Positions 30,736 through 41,265 of a stretch of DNA of 64,000 bases are shown here, piece after piece (the stretch's first letter is position 1; each line of letters opens with the position of its first letter). A model generated the notes under the pieces. That model saw nothing but the letters and a program-made list of their open reading frames with translations. It was not told the origin of the DNA and ran no database searches. A program made the translations under genes and the position numbers. The DNA comes from Paracoccaceae bacterium (GTDB taxonomy: Bacteria; Pseudomonadota; Alphaproteobacteria; Rhodobacterales; Rhodobacteraceae): assembly GCA_020425085.1 (NCBI GenBank), contig JAGQRW010000005.1, forward strand, positions 58,914 through 122,913, written 5' to 3'.

Positions 30736-31197
30736 TTAGTCGGGGTCGAATTCCGCCAGCCAACCCTCGATCCGCTTGCGGTTGACGCCAAGATCGCTGT
30801 TACCGAAACGCGAGCGGGAAAAGATCGCCAGGCTGGCGTGACCATCATCAAGCGGCAGGAAACGCACCGAGACATAATCGGGATAGCCGATCAGTTTGGT
30901 CCTTGCCACATAGGTGACGAACAGATCATCCGGGCTGCCCGCCAGCCGTTCCAGCCGGTCCTTTGCCATGACAAAGGCGTCAAACGCCTTTGCCAGTGTC
31001 CCGGCATCAACATCATATATCGGCGGCGACGGGTCAGACCCATCATCGCGCAGGATAAAGACATTCCTTTTACGCCAGGGTTTCTTGGCCGTCAGCGGAT
31101 CCACATGCCAGATTTCCGGATCACTCGGCGCAAGGCGCACGAAGGCAAGGAACCCGGCCAGAACCAGAACGATGATGATCAATGCCATTTTCAGCAT
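30736..31197 (-). CDS. DUF1499-family membrane-anchored protein
   Basis: The 153-aa protein starts with a membrane anchor (MLKMALIIIVLVLAGFLAFVRLA). The rest matches the DUF1499 pattern, including VTYVARTKLIGYPDYVSVRFLP and FSRSRFGNSDLGVNRKRIEGWLAE. The Tyr-Pro-Asp-Tyr-hydrophobic and Ser-Arg-Ser-Arg motifs are characteristic. The function of the family is not known. The start codon lies directly after the ispG stop with no gap, so it is probably co-transcribed with ispG. Confidence 0.78.
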   Translation of the reverse strand: MLKMALIIIVLVLAGFLAFVRLAPSDPEIWHVDPLTAKKPWRKRNVFILRDDGSDPSPPIYDVDAGTLAKAFDAFVMAKDRLERLAGSPDDLFVTYVARTKLIGYPDYVSVRFLPLDDGHASLAIFSRSRFGNSDLGVNRKRIEGWLAEFDPD

Positions 31198-32319
31198 CTA
31201 TTCCGCGGCCTGATCCCGGGCGGCCAGTTCGGCGGCGCGGCGTTCCACCAGTTCGACGATGTGATCAATCATACCCTCGTTACCCAGCTTGTGATCCTGA
31301 CTGCCGGCCAGATAAACCATGCCCGAACCGGCACCGCCGCCGGTGAAACCGATATCGGTCATCAGCGCCTCACCCGGCCCGTTCACGACGCAGCCGATGA
31401 TGCTGAGGCTGATCGGGATGTGGATATGTTCCAGCCGCTTTTCCAGTGCCGCGACCGTACTGATCACGTCAAATCCCTGCCGCGCGCAGGACGGGCAGGA
31501 AACGATGCTGACCCCCCGATGCCTGAGACCAAGGGATTTCAGGATCTCAAAACCGACCTTCACCTCCTGAACCGGATCGGCGGACAGGCTGACGCGGATG
31601 GTGTCACCGATACCGGCCCATAGCAGGCTGCCAAGCCCGATTGCCGATTTGATCGTGCCCGAGGTCAGACCGCCGGCCTCGGTAATCCCCAGATGGATCG
31701 GCGCATCGGTAGCCTCGGCCAGACCCTGATAGGCGGCGGCCGACATGAACACATCCGACGCCTTGACGCTGATCTTGAAGTTGAAAAAATCGTGATCCTC
31801 AAGAATGCGGATATGTTCCAGCCCGCTTTCGATCATCGCCTGCGGGCAGGGTTCGCCGTATTTTTCCAACAGGTGCTTTTCCAGACTGCCGGCATTGACG
31901 CCGATTCGAATGGAACAGCCGTGATCGCGCGCAGCACTGATCACGTCATGCACCCGCGATTTTGACCCGATATTGCCGGGGTTGATCCTGAGACAGGCGG
32001 CCCCCGCCTCGGCTGCCTCGATGGCGCGGCGATAGTGGAAATGGATGTCGGCCACCAGCGGCACCGGGCTTTCGCGCACGATTTCCTTCATCGCCCGCGT
32101 CGATGCCTCATCCGGGCAGGAAACGCGCACGATATCCGCCCCCGCCTCGGCCGCGGCAAGGATCTGGCGTATGGTCGCGGGTGCGTCGGAGGTCAGCGTG
32201 TTGGTCATGGTCTGCACCGAAATCGGTGCATCACCGCCAACCGCAACCGGGCCGACGAAAATCTGCCGCGATTTGCGCCGTGCAATATCACGCCAGGGGC
32301 GGATATGGTTCATCGACAT
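31198..32319 (-). CDS. ispG: 4-hydroxy-3-methylbut-2-enyl diphosphate synthase
   Basis: IspG (GcpE) carries out the penultimate step of the MEP isoprenoid pathway with a [4Fe-4S] cluster. The N-terminal barrel has [18 protein letters not shown] and [13 protein letters not shown]. Cluster ligands appear in [11 protein letters not shown] and [10 protein letters not shown]. Length (373 aa) is normal. The ATG at 32319 follows GAGGGGAG; a second ATG two codons later is possible. The upstream neighbour encodes a RodZ-like protein, an arrangement seen in other Rhodobacterales. Confidence 0.96.
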   Translation of the reverse strand: MSMNHIRPWRDIARRKSRQIFVGPVAVGGDAPISVQTMTNTLTSDAPATIRQILAAAEAGADIVRVSCPDEASTRAMKEIVRESPVPLVADIHFHYRRAIEAAEAGAACLRINPGNIGSKSRVHDVISAARDHGCSIRIGVNAGSLEKHLLEKYGEPCPQAMIESGLEHIRILEDHDFFNFKISVKASDVFMSAAAYQGLAEATDAPIHLGITEAGGLTSGTIKSAIGLGSLLWAGIGDTIRVSLSADPVQEVKVGFEILKSLGLRHRGVSIVSCPSCARQGFDVISTVAALEKRLEHIHIPISLSIIGCVVNGPGEALMTDIGFTGGGAGSGMVYLAGSQDHKLGNEGMIDHIVELVERRAAELAARDQAAE

Positions 32320-32387
32320 GGAACTCCCCTCGATCAATCTTCGGCAATCCATAGCGAATTGCCGGGCCGCTGACAATCTGACCCGGC

Positions 32388-33560
32388 TTACTGGCCGGTT
32401 TCGCTGGTGTTGAGGGTGATCACCCGCGGGCTTTCAAGCTGTTTCAGCGCGCCCTTGTCCTTGACCGGTTGATAGGCCGCCCTGATCGCCTCGGCCGACA
32501 GCGTGACATTCTTGGCCACCGAAGTATCGCCGCCAAGCGGCCCATAGGGCACGTTGTCAACGCTGAGATAGACCGCGCCGGAATTCCCCGCCCTGAGCGA
32601 AGTATCGCTTGCCCCCGGCGGCAGTTGGAAACTTTCGCCGCCATCAAGGATCTTTTCAAACAGCACCGTACCATCGGCACGCGATACCCTGACCCAGGCG
32701 GCACGCATCGCCACCACCGCCACGGCAGGTGCGGCCGGTTTGGTGACGATCGGCACGGTTGTGCCGTCAACCAGGCTGGCGCTGTTGCGCGCCTGTTCGT
32801 TGCCGTTGTCGGAAACCAGCGCACCGATGTCATTGGGGTTGAGCGCGGCAATCGGCCCGTCGCGCGGGGTCACGACCGGCACCTCAAGCTCGTTTGAACG
32901 GTAAATCTGATCCAGCATTGTCGTGGTCCGTTCGCTGGCGGCACCATTGCCTTCGGTGATGAGCGGGCTGTCGGCAACTACCTCGGGCGCGGTGCTGACC
33001 GGTGCGAATTCCACCCGCTGGATATCCTGCAACACCGCCCAGGCACCATAACCGATGCCAAGGATCAGGATCGCCAGAACCAGTATGGAACCCAGTGCCG
33101 AGGCGCTGATCTGCGACAACAACCCGTCATTTGCGGGCAGGAACACCGGCCGCATCCCCGGCAACGGATCCCGGGCCGGGCGGATGATCGGCACCGGCTC
33201 CAGCGCCGGTTTTGCTGTGGCGGCGGGTTTGATGCCATGGCTGACGCCGGGATGCACACCCTTGAACTGCGCCTCGACGCTGAATTTGGCAAAGGTTTCC
33301 TCGGGATCCATGCCCAGATAGCGGGCATAGGAACGCACATAGCCGGCGATGAACCCCTGGGTCTGGAATACCGTTGGATCACAGTTTTCAATGGCCGAGA
33401 TATAGCTGGCCTTGATGCGCAATTCGCGCTGCACATCCAGCAGCGACTTGCCCATGGTAGCGCGTTCGCCGCGCATCAGATCGCCAAGTTTCACCGGAAA
33501 TGAGTCAAAGCCCCTGGTGCCCTCGCTCCGGGAAATTCCGCTTCTGGAAATTTCGCTCAT
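32388..33560 (-). CDS. RodZ-like cytoskeletal HTH membrane protein
   Basis: The 390-aa protein has an N-terminal helix-turn-helix ([35 protein letters not shown], continuing through [19 protein letters not shown]). One membrane helix follows ([24 protein letters not shown]), then a long disordered stretch. It ends in a DUF4115-type C-terminal domain ([28 protein letters not shown]). This order matches RodZ, which links MreB to the envelope in rod-shaped cells. Starts at 33560 and 33572 are possible; 33560 has GAGGG upstream. Whether it acts as RodZ in this organism is inferred. Confidence 0.82.
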   Translation of the reverse strand: MSEISRSGISRSEGTRGFDSFPVKLGDLMRGERATMGKSLLDVQRELRIKASYISAIENCDPTVFQTQGFIAGYVRSYARYLGMDPEETFAKFSVEAQFKGVHPGVSHGIKPAATAKPALEPVPIIRPARDPLPGMRPVFLPANDGLLSQISASALGSILVLAILILGIGYGAWAVLQDIQRVEFAPVSTAPEVVADSPLITEGNGAASERTTTMLDQIYRSNELEVPVVTPRDGPIAALNPNDIGALVSDNGNEQARNSASLVDGTTVPIVTKPAAPAVAVVAMRAAWVRVSRADGTVLFEKILDGGESFQLPPGASDTSLRAGNSGAVYLSVDNVPYGPLGGDTSVAKNVTLSAEAIRAAYQPVKDKGALKQLESPRVITLNTSETGQ

Positions 33561-33683
33561 AGGCGCCCTCATTTGACGCACTGCCCCCATACCGCTCCGG
33601 TCAGGTTGCGCGCCGATTCGACTTCGGCAACTTAGTGGCCGCAACGCTAGCATAGAGCAAGGCCTGCTGCACCGATTCGAGGA

Positions 33684-34907
33684 TCAGGCGCTGAGTTCGG
33701 CGCGATTCAGCTCACATTGCTGCCAAAGGCTGTCCATCGCCTGCACCAGCCGGTTCAGCAGATCCGGCGTATGTACCGGCGACGGGGTAAAGCGAAGTCG
33801 TTCGGTGCCGCGCGGCACGGTCGGAAAATTGATCGGCTGCACATAGATGCCGTGTTCTTCCAGCAGGCGGTCGGACAGCATCTTGCATTTCACCGGATTG
33901 CCCACATGCACCGGCACGATATGGCTGCCGTGATCGTCGATCGGCAGGCCCATCCCCTTCAGCCGCATTTTCAGGATGCGGGCATTGGTCTGCTGCATCT
34001 GGCGCAGCGTGCCGTCGGACTTCAGGTGCCGGATCGAGGCGGTCGCCCCCGCTGCAATCGCGGGCGGCAGTGAGGTGGTAAAGATGAAGCCGGGTGCAAA
34101 CGAGCGGATGGCGTCGATCATTTGCGCCGATGCCGCGACATAGCCACCCATCACACCATACGCCTTGGCCATGGTGCCGTTGATGATGTCGATGCGATGC
34201 GCAAGGCGGTCACGCTCGGTCACGCCACCGCCGCGTGGGCCGTACATGCCGACCGCATGCACCTCGTCGATATAGGTCAGGGCGCCGAATTCGTCGGCCA
34301 GATCGCAGATTTCCCCGATCTTGCCGAAATCGCCATCCATGGAATAGATCGATTCAAAGGCGATCAGGATCGGCCGGCCGGGTTCGATCGATTCAAGCAA
34401 TTCACGCAGATGCGCCATGTCGTTGTGGCGAAACACCTTCTTTTCACAGTTGCCGTGGCGGATTCCTTCGATCATCGAGGCGTGGTTAAGCTCGTCCGAT
34501 ACGATCACCAGCCCTGGAAACAGTTTCGGCAACACCGAAAGCGCCGCCTCGTTGGCGATATAGGCCGAGGTGAAAACCAGCGCCGCCTCTTTCTGATGAA
34601 GATCGGCCAGTTCGGCCTCCAGCGCCTTGTGATAGACGGTGGTGCCCGAGATGTTGCGCGTACCGCCGGAACCGGCGCCGGTCGCGTCGATCGCCTCGTG
34701 CATTGCCGCCAGTACCTTCGGGTGCTGGCCCATGCCCAGGTAATCGTTGCCACACCAGACGGTGATTTCACGGTTGCTGCCATCCGGTGCATGCCAGGTG
34801 GCGCGCGGGAAATGGCCCTGTTTGCGTTCGATGTCGATGAAGGTCCGGTAACGTCCTTCGTCATGCAATCCTTGAAGAGCGTCGCTCAGGCGCTGTGAAT
34901 AATCCAT
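33684..34907 (-). CDS. hemA: 5-aminolevulinate synthase
   Basis: HemA condenses glycine with succinyl-CoA, the first step of the C4 tetrapyrrole route typical of alphaproteobacteria. The PLP Lys is in [14 protein letters not shown]. Other motifs are [44 protein letters not shown] and [18 protein letters not shown]. Length (407 aa) is normal. It has no overlapping neighbours. The C-terminal [19 protein letters not shown] is conserved. Identification is firm. Confidence 0.96.
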   Translation of the reverse strand: MDYSQRLSDALQGLHDEGRYRTFIDIERKQGHFPRATWHAPDGSNREITVWCGNDYLGMGQHPKVLAAMHEAIDATGAGSGGTRNISGTTVYHKALEAELADLHQKEAALVFTSAYIANEAALSVLPKLFPGLVIVSDELNHASMIEGIRHGNCEKKVFRHNDMAHLRELLESIEPGRPILIAFESIYSMDGDFGKIGEICDLADEFGALTYIDEVHAVGMYGPRGGGVTERDRLAHRIDIINGTMAKAYGVMGGYVAASAQMIDAIRSFAPGFIFTTSLPPAIAAGATASIRHLKSDGTLRQMQQTNARILKMRLKGMGLPIDDHGSHIVPVHVGNPVKCKMLSDRLLEEHGIYVQPINFPTVPRGTERLRFTPSPVHTPDLLNRLVQAMDSLWQQCELNRAELSA

Positions 34908-35043
34908 TGGGTACCCCTTGTCGTCACAACCCTATTAGCAAACGATCCCCCCCGATGCACATCCCAAATCGCCGCAGCGAACGGTTTTTTTACCTGAAAT
35001 CGCCGGAAATTTGCCCGTGTTCAGCACGATTTCGCCGAACCAC

Positions 35044-35541
35044 TCAATAGATATAGCGAATCTGGTCGCCCCAATAGCGCTCCAGCGACCGAAGCGAGCC
35101 GTTGAGATAGATCAGCGCCCCCTGATCGAGAATCGCCCGTTCCTCCAGCCCCTCGGAATGGCGCGCGAACAGTTCACCGACCACCTTGCGGATGTTGCGC
35201 CCTTTTTCCGTCAACCTGACCCTGACGGCGCGCCGGTCGATCTGGCAACGCTGATGATGCATATAGTCGGCATCGACCAGTTTTTTCAGGTTATAGCTGA
35301 CATTCGAGCCTTGATAATAACCGCGGGATTTCAATTCGCCCGCCGTCACCTCATTGTCGCCGATATTGAACAGCAACAGCGCCTGAACCGAGTTGATGTC
35401 GAGCAGGCCAAGCCGTTCGAATTCATCCTTGATCACATCCAGAAGCAGCCGGTGCAGACGTTCCACCATGCTGAGGGTTTCCATATAATCGCCAAGATAG
35501 GCGTTGCTGGTCTTGCCGATCAGTGCCTGTTGCAGTGCCAT
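35044..35541 (-). CDS. MarR-family winged-helix regulator
   Basis: The 165-aa protein has a MarR-type winged helix. LLFNIGDNEVTAGELKSRGYYQGSNVSYNLKKLVDADYMHHQRCQIDRRAVRVRLTEKG spans recognition helix and wing. The C-terminus helps the dimer. It resembles the LdtR-like branch of alphaproteobacteria, conserved near hemA and sdhE in relatives, but the target genes here are unknown. ATG 35541 follows GGAGAGG; a GTG four codons earlier is less likely. Its own upstream region is AT-rich. Confidence 0.85.
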   Translation of the reverse strand: MALQQALIGKTSNAYLGDYMETLSMVERLHRLLLDVIKDEFERLGLLDINSVQALLLFNIGDNEVTAGELKSRGYYQGSNVSYNLKKLVDADYMHHQRCQIDRRAVRVRLTEKGRNIRKVVGELFARHSEGLEERAILDQGALIYLNGSLRSLERYWGDQIRYIY

Positions 35542-35644
35542 GAACCTCTCCACCGTAAATGCTGTTCCGGGGACGAGAATCGCGGCAAAATCCGAATAAC
35601 AGGTTAAGCGCCGAAAATTCTCCGAAGTTTTTTTGCTTTTCGCC

Positions 35645-35902
35645 TCAGGTCCTCTGCCAGACCCCGATACGGGCGATCAGGTCAACATAATTTGCCGGCG
35701 CCGCGATCTGGCCTGAAAACCACTGATAAAGATCGTGATCGCTTTCTTCCAGCAGCCTTTCATAAAGGTCGAGTTCAGCCGCCGAAAGCAACGCCAGGCC
35801 GTTTTCGCTGAACGGGCCGAGAATCAGGTCCATCTCGCGGGTGCCGCGCCGCCAGGAACGCATTTTCAGGCGTTTCAGCCGGTTTTCCGCCGTTTCCGTC
35901 AT
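35645..35902 (-). CDS. sdhE: SdhE, FAD assembly factor 2 of succinate dehydrogenase
   Basis: SdhE (DUF339) helps attach FAD covalently to SdhA. The 85-aa protein has the signature MRSWRRGTREMDLILGPF, which contains the R-G-x-x-E contact motif. The helical C-terminal part (LDLYERLLEESDHDLYQWF) is typical. ATG 35902 follows AGGGGCG; the frame extends 36 bp further upstream. No sdh genes lie in the window, so it works from a separate locus. Confidence 0.9.
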   Translation of the reverse strand: MTETAENRLKRLKMRSWRRGTREMDLILGPFSENGLALLSAAELDLYERLLEESDHDLYQWFSGQIAAPANYVDLIARIGVWQRT

Positions 35903-35944
35903 GTCACGCCCCTGTTCCACAAACCGGCCACATCGCAAGGGCGG

Positions 35945-36361
35945 TCATGACAGATACGAGGAATTCAGCCGTTGCTGCAAACGGCCGATCCGTTCCGACA
36001 GACGCTGAACCTCATCCGCAACCGCCTGCATTTCCGCAACGATTTCAGCCTGTTCCGGGCTAAGGTTCATGACGTCCGGATTGCTGATGCGAATGCCGTC
36101 GCCCTTGCCGGTCAACAACCAGATGATCGACACGTTCAAAACCCCCGCCAGCATCTGCAATTTGTTGGCGCGGGGTTCAGACATGTCGTCTTCCCAGGCC
36201 CTGAGGGTTTTGAGCTTGATGCCGAGTTTCTGACTGAGTGCCTCCTGCGGCAGACCGGCGACACGGCGGGCCGCAGCGACACGATCGCCAAAGGTGGCGA
36301 CGTCTTCGCTGAAATAACCTTCGGTGTCGGGGGATGGGGTCTGGTTTTCCGGTTCGGTCAT
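35945..36361 (-). CDS. XRE-family helix-turn-helix regulator
   Basis: The 138-aa protein has an N-terminal XRE-type helix-turn-helix. The core is FGDRVAAARRVAGLPQEALSQKLGIKLKTLRAWEDDMSEPRANKLQMLAGVLNVSIIWLL. A C-terminal coiled segment (PEQAEIVAEMQAVADEVQRLSERIGRLQQRL) probably forms dimers. No ligand domain is present. ATG 36361 follows AGGAAAG. It lies between sdhE and the divergent aminotransferase. Targets are unknown. Confidence 0.85.
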   Translation of the reverse strand: MTEPENQTPSPDTEGYFSEDVATFGDRVAAARRVAGLPQEALSQKLGIKLKTLRAWEDDMSEPRANKLQMLAGVLNVSIIWLLTGKGDGIRISNPDVMNLSPEQAEIVAEMQAVADEVQRLSERIGRLQQRLNSSYLS

Positions 36362-36431
36362 GGCAGCTTTCCTGCCCTCGGTCGGGCATATTCTGTTCTT
36401 GATTGAAGTTCTGGCGCACCCTAAGACATGA

Positions 36432-37661
<1,230 letters not shown>

Positions 37662-37683
37662 GGCACAGACAGGTAAGCATTCG

Positions 37684-38088
37684 ATGGCCGACCAACCGAA
37701 CTCGCTTTACTTTCGCATCCGTGAAAACGGCGCCACGGTGTTTCGCGTCGATACCGAAAACCGCCAGCGCCGGATCGAGATGGACCAGATCGCCGTCGCC
37801 AACGTAAAGAACGGTGAGGTCAAGCCGCAAGGCGAGGAGCCGCCAACCCCCGAGGAAACCAAGGCAATTCTTGCCTGGATCGACGAGCGGCGCAAAGTGC
37901 TGGCGGTGCGCGATGTCGATGACATCCTGAGGGCGGTGGATTACCTCAACCTGACCACCCACTGGGCCCAGACCAAGGCAACCGATCAGCAGCTGGAGGT
38001 TTTCACCGACCGGTTGCTGATGGCAATGCACGATCTTCGCTCGGTGCTGGTGCGCAAGAAGGCGGATCGGCTAACCAAACGCGACTAG
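37684..38088 (+). CDS. Conserved hypothetical protein
   Basis: The 134-aa protein is hydrophilic and likely cytoplasmic. It opens MADQPNSLYFRIRENGATVFRVDTENRQRRIEMDQIA. A long helical C-terminal part follows (TDQQLEVFTDRLLMAMHDLRSVLVRKKADRL). I recognise no functional family. It lies 22 bp after the aminotransferase on the same strand, so it may be co-transcribed. Confidence 0.65.
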   Translation: MADQPNSLYFRIRENGATVFRVDTENRQRRIEMDQIAVANVKNGEVKPQGEEPPTPEETKAILAWIDERRKVLAVRDVDDILRAVDYLNLTTHWAQTKATDQQLEVFTDRLLMAMHDLRSVLVRKKADRLTKRD

Positions 38089-38123
38089 CGCATTTATATT
38101 GATGTTTTACCGATATTTATCGC

Positions 38124-38585
38124 CTAGACTTCAAGTATCGTGGTTGCCTTGATCTCTTGCATCGACAGCAGGGCGGTGACGTTGAATATCTTCACCCTTG
38201 AAATCAGCGACTGATAGAAATCGTCATAGGCGCGGGCGTTTCTGACCCGCACCTTCAGAATATAGTCGATGTCGCCGGCCAGCCGGTGCGCCTCCAGCAC
38301 TTCGGGGCGTTCCAGCAGGGTTTTCAGGAAACGGTCCTGCCAGTCGGCCTCATGTTCCGAGGTGCGGATCAGCACAAAGAAACACGCCTCCAGCCCCAAT
38401 GCATCAGGGTCAAGGATCACCGTCTGTTTCTGGATCACCCCGGCCTTTTTCAGCTTGCGGATACGATTCCATACCGGCGTTTTCGATGAGCCGGCTTTAC
38501 GGGCAATATCGTCCAGCGACTGGCTGGCATCCTGTTGCAGCTCAAAAAGGATTTTCCGGTCGATTGCATCTAGCTGGACGGACAT
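38124..38585 (-). CDS. Lrp/AsnC-family transcriptional regulator
   Basis: The 153-aa protein has the AsnC-type helix-turn-helix (LDAIDRKILFELQQDASQSLDDIARKAGSSKTPVWNRIRKLKKAGVI). A RAM ligand/oligomer domain follows (EAHRLAGDIDYILKVRVRNARAYDDFYQSLIS). It is divergent from the sulfur-assimilation operon, with a 140-bp AT-rich gap. By position it may control that operon, perhaps sensing cysteine or another amino acid. ATG 38585 follows GAGG; an ATG at 38612 is also in frame. Confidence 0.88.
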   Translation of the reverse strand: MSVQLDAIDRKILFELQQDASQSLDDIARKAGSSKTPVWNRIRKLKKAGVIQKQTVILDPDALGLEACFFVLIRTSEHEADWQDRFLKTLLERPEVLEAHRLAGDIDYILKVRVRNARAYDDFYQSLISRVKIFNVTALLSMQEIKATTILEV

Positions 38586-38725
38586 TCCAAACACCTCGGG
38601 ATTCAGGTACATTGTTTTGATATTGATTAGTTTATACCAACATATTTCTTATTTACAGCCATATATGGCGTTTTGACAGGGAAAATGTTCTATATTGGTG
38701 AAATAGTCAAATGCCGGAGTTCAAC

Positions 38726-39241
38726 ATGTCATATCTTGCCGAGATCACCGTTCCCAATCCTGAAAGCCTGATCGACGCGGCCTGGCTGCGCGCGGTCGCA
38801 AGGCTTGCCGCCAGCGGCGGCGATGCGCGGTTCACGCCCGGCGGCGGTGTGCTGCTGGACCGGCCGCTGTCAAATCAGGATCGCCTGTCACTGCCCGCGC
38901 CCAAGAACAATCCGCCGCGCTGGCTGGATCTGCCCGATGACCGGTTCCGGGCGCATTACCGCGCCAACAGCGATTTTCGCAGCTTTATCGACAGCTTTAC
39001 CGTTGCCCATGCCCGCAAGGGCTATCGACTGGTGGTGATCCCGCTAGGCAGACCCCTTAGCGCCCGGCAACTTCTGACCATCGCCGCTTGTGCCGAGGAT
39101 TTCGGCCATGGCAGCCTGAGGCTGACAGCCGATGTGTCGATCCGCCTGCCGAACGTACCGGTGGCGCTGCTTCGACCGCTTTATGACAGCCTGGCGCGGG
39201 CGAGGCTGTTTGCGGAACAACCGGCCGAAATGGCCGCCTGA
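38726..39241 (+). CDS. Stand-alone sulfite/nitrite-reductase half-domain protein
   Basis: The 171-aa protein heads the sulfur operon. Its C-terminal part (YRLVVIPLGRPLSARQLLTIAACAEDFGHGSLRLTADVSIRLPNVPVALLRPLYDSLARARLF) matches the ferredoxin-like half-domain that occurs twice inside sulfite and nitrite reductases. No siroheme or cluster cysteines are present. The N-terminal half is not recognised. In related genomes cysG (siroheme synthase) usually takes this place. It may help the reductase at 39595 bind substrate or cofactor, but that is inference. ATG 38726 follows GGAG; an ATG at 38711 is also in frame. Confidence 0.6.
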   Translation: MSYLAEITVPNPESLIDAAWLRAVARLAASGGDARFTPGGGVLLDRPLSNQDRLSLPAPKNNPPRWLDLPDDRFRAHYRANSDFRSFIDSFTVAHARKGYRLVVIPLGRPLSARQLLTIAACAEDFGHGSLRLTADVSIRLPNVPVALLRPLYDSLARARLFAEQPAEMAA

Positions 39242-39263
39242 CAACCAACGAATCGAGATCACC

Positions 39264-39608
39264 ATGACCAAGGCTGCATTTGCAAGCAACGGATTTCTTG
39301 TCGTCAGCGCCCAGGATCTGATCCGGGGGGATGTGGTCTATCTCGGCCCTGACCGGCACTGGACACGGCACCTGCCCGATGCACAGCTATTCGATCGAAA
39401 CGATCCTGAGGCGGCGGCACAGGTTGAACGGCTGGCCCTAGATCAGTCCGCCGTGATTGCCGCCTCGCTGGTCGAGGTTTTCCTCAGCCAGGGCATTCCC
39501 CGCCCCTGGCATTTCCGCGAAGTTTTCCGGGCCACCGGCCCATCGAACCGCTTTCTCGGCAAACAGGCCGACCAGCGCCAGCAGGAACCAGAACATGTAC
39601 CACTATAA
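39264..39608 (+). CDS. DUF2849-family protein of the sulfur assimilation operon
   Basis: The 114-aa protein matches the DUF2849 pattern seen between cysG and cysI in alphaproteobacteria. Examples are VVSAQDLIRGDVVYLGPDRHWTRHLPDAQLF and VVEVFL-like stretches ending in PRPWHFREVFRATGPSNRFLG. Its biochemical role is not known. It overlaps the start of the reductase gene by 14 bp, so translation is coupled. Confidence 0.8.
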   Translation: MTKAAFASNGFLVVSAQDLIRGDVVYLGPDRHWTRHLPDAQLFDRNDPEAAAQVERLALDQSAVIAASLVEVFLSQGIPRPWHFREVFRATGPSNRFLGKQADQRQQEPEHVPL

Positions 39609-41265
39609 CGAATTCGACCGCCGGTTTGTCACCGCTCGCAGTGCCAGTTTCCGCGATCAGGTGGCGCGGCGGCTTGATGGTTCCCTGAGCGAGGATGAAT
39701 TTCGCCCGCTTCGCCTGATGAACGGCGTCTATCTGCTGCTTCACGGCTATATGATGCGCATCGCCATCCCGTATGGCACCCTGTCCAGCCGGCAGATGCT
39801 GGGGCTGGCGGATGTATCCGAGCGGTTCGACAAGGGCTATGTGCATTTCACCACGCGCCAGAATATCCAGTTGCACTGGCCGAAACTGACCGAGGTGCCG
39901 GATATCCTTGATGCGCTGGCGGAATTTGACATGCACGCCATCCAGGCCAGCGGCTCGTGCATCCGCAGCGTTACCGCCGACCATTTCGCCGGGGCCGCCG
40001 CGGACGAGGATCAGGATCCGCGCCCGACCGCCGAACTGATCCGCCAGTGGTCAAGCGGGCATGACGAATTCGCCTTTCTGCCGCGCAAGTTCAAGCTGGC
40101 GGTAAGCGGGGCGGTGCATGACCGCGCCGTGACCAAGGCGCATGATATCGGCATCCGCCTGGTGCGCGATGCCGCCGGCAATCCCGGCTATGAAATCAGC
40201 GTCGGTGGCGGTCTGGGGCGCACGCCGATGATCGCCCGCGTGATCCGCGATTACCTGGCGAAACCCGATCTGCTGCCCTATCTCGAAGCGATCCTGCAGG
40301 TCTATAACCAGATCGGGCGGCGCGACAACAAGTTCAAGGCAAGAATCAAGATCACCGTGCATGAGACCGGGATCAAGGAATTGCAGGCGATGGTCGAGGC
40401 GCGCTTTCTGCAACAGCGCGCCCGGTTTGACGGCATGGATCAACAGGTGCTGGCGGAAATCGAACGCAGCTTTGCCCTGCCCGATCTGGCCGAAAAACCG
40501 CTTGATGCCTTTCAGACGGCGATGGCTGAAAACGGCGCCTTCCGCTCGTTCATCGACACCAACACCCATGCGCACAAACACCCCGAACACCTGATCGTTT
40601 CCGTCTCGCTGAAATCGCACGGGGCGACGCCGGGGGATGCAAGTGCTGCGCAAATGCGCCTGCTGGCGCAACTGGCGGCGCGCTATGGTCATGACGAGTT
40701 GCGCGTCAGCCATGAGCAGAACATCATCCTGCCGCATGTCCACAAGGCGGATCTGCCGGCGGTTTACGGCGCGCTTTATCAGGCCGGGCTTGCCACCGCC
40801 AATATCGGGCTGATTTCCGACATCATCGCCTGCCCGGGCATGGATTACTGCGATCTGGCAACGGCGCGGTCGATCCCGGTGGCGCAGGCGATTGCCACAC
40901 AGTTTGACGAACTGAAACTTGAACACGACATCGGCCCTCTGAAGATCAAGATTTCCGGCTGCATCAATGCCTGCGGCCATCATCATGTCGGCCATATCGG
41001 TATACTCGGGCTGGAAAAGGCCGGTGTCGAAAGCTATCAGATCACCCTTGGCGGCGACGGCACCGAGGATGCGGCAATCGGTCAGCGGGTCGGCCCCGGT
41101 TTTGCCGCCGATCAGATACTGGGCGCCATCGAAACCCTGGTTTCGACCTATTTGACGCTGCGACTGGCGCGCGATGAAACCTTTATCAGCTGTTTCCGCC
41201 GCCTGGGCATCGCGCCGTTCAAACAAGCACTTTACCCCAGCAAGGAGCAGAACCGTGCCGCTTGA
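39595..41265 (+). CDS. cysI: Assimilatory sulfite (nitrite) reductase hemoprotein
   Basis: The 556-aa enzyme reduces sulfite to sulfide with siroheme and a [4Fe-4S] cluster. Cluster ligands are in IIACPGMDYCDLA and ISGCINACGHHHVGHIG, the C-x5-C and C-x3-C pattern. The ferredoxin-like half-domains are visible in YVHFTTRQNIQLHW and LRVSHEQNIILPHV. Siroheme-binding residues are in ASGSCIRSVTADHFAG. It may accept nitrite, as related enzymes do. ATG 39595 lies inside the DUF2849 gene. The electron donor is probably ferredoxin, reduced by the Fpr at the end of the operon. Confidence 0.9.
   Translation: MYHYNEFDRRFVTARSASFRDQVARRLDGSLSEDEFRPLRLMNGVYLLLHGYMMRIAIPYGTLSSRQMLGLADVSERFDKGYVHFTTRQNIQLHWPKLTEVPDILDALAEFDMHAIQASGSCIRSVTADHFAGAAADEDQDPRPTAELIRQWSSGHDEFAFLPRKFKLAVSGAVHDRAVTKAHDIGIRLVRDAAGNPGYEISVGGGLGRTPMIARVIRDYLAKPDLLPYLEAILQVYNQIGRRDNKFKARIKITVHETGIKELQAMVEARFLQQRARFDGMDQQVLAEIERSFALPDLAEKPLDAFQTAMAENGAFRSFIDTNTHAHKHPEHLIVSVSLKSHGATPGDASAAQMRLLAQLAARYGHDELRVSHEQNIILPHVHKADLPAVYGALYQAGLATANIGLISDIIACPGMDYCDLATARSIPVAQAIATQFDELKLEHDIGPLKIKISGCINACGHHHVGHIGILGLEKAGVESYQITLGGDGTEDAAIGQRVGPGFAADQILGAIETLVSTYLTLRLARDETFISCFRRLGIAPFKQALYPSKEQNRAA

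Noticed and set aside
38673..38697. TTGACA and TATATT before the sulfur operon as a promoter
   Set aside because: The spacing is only 12 bp, too short for a sigma-70 promoter, so it is not listed.
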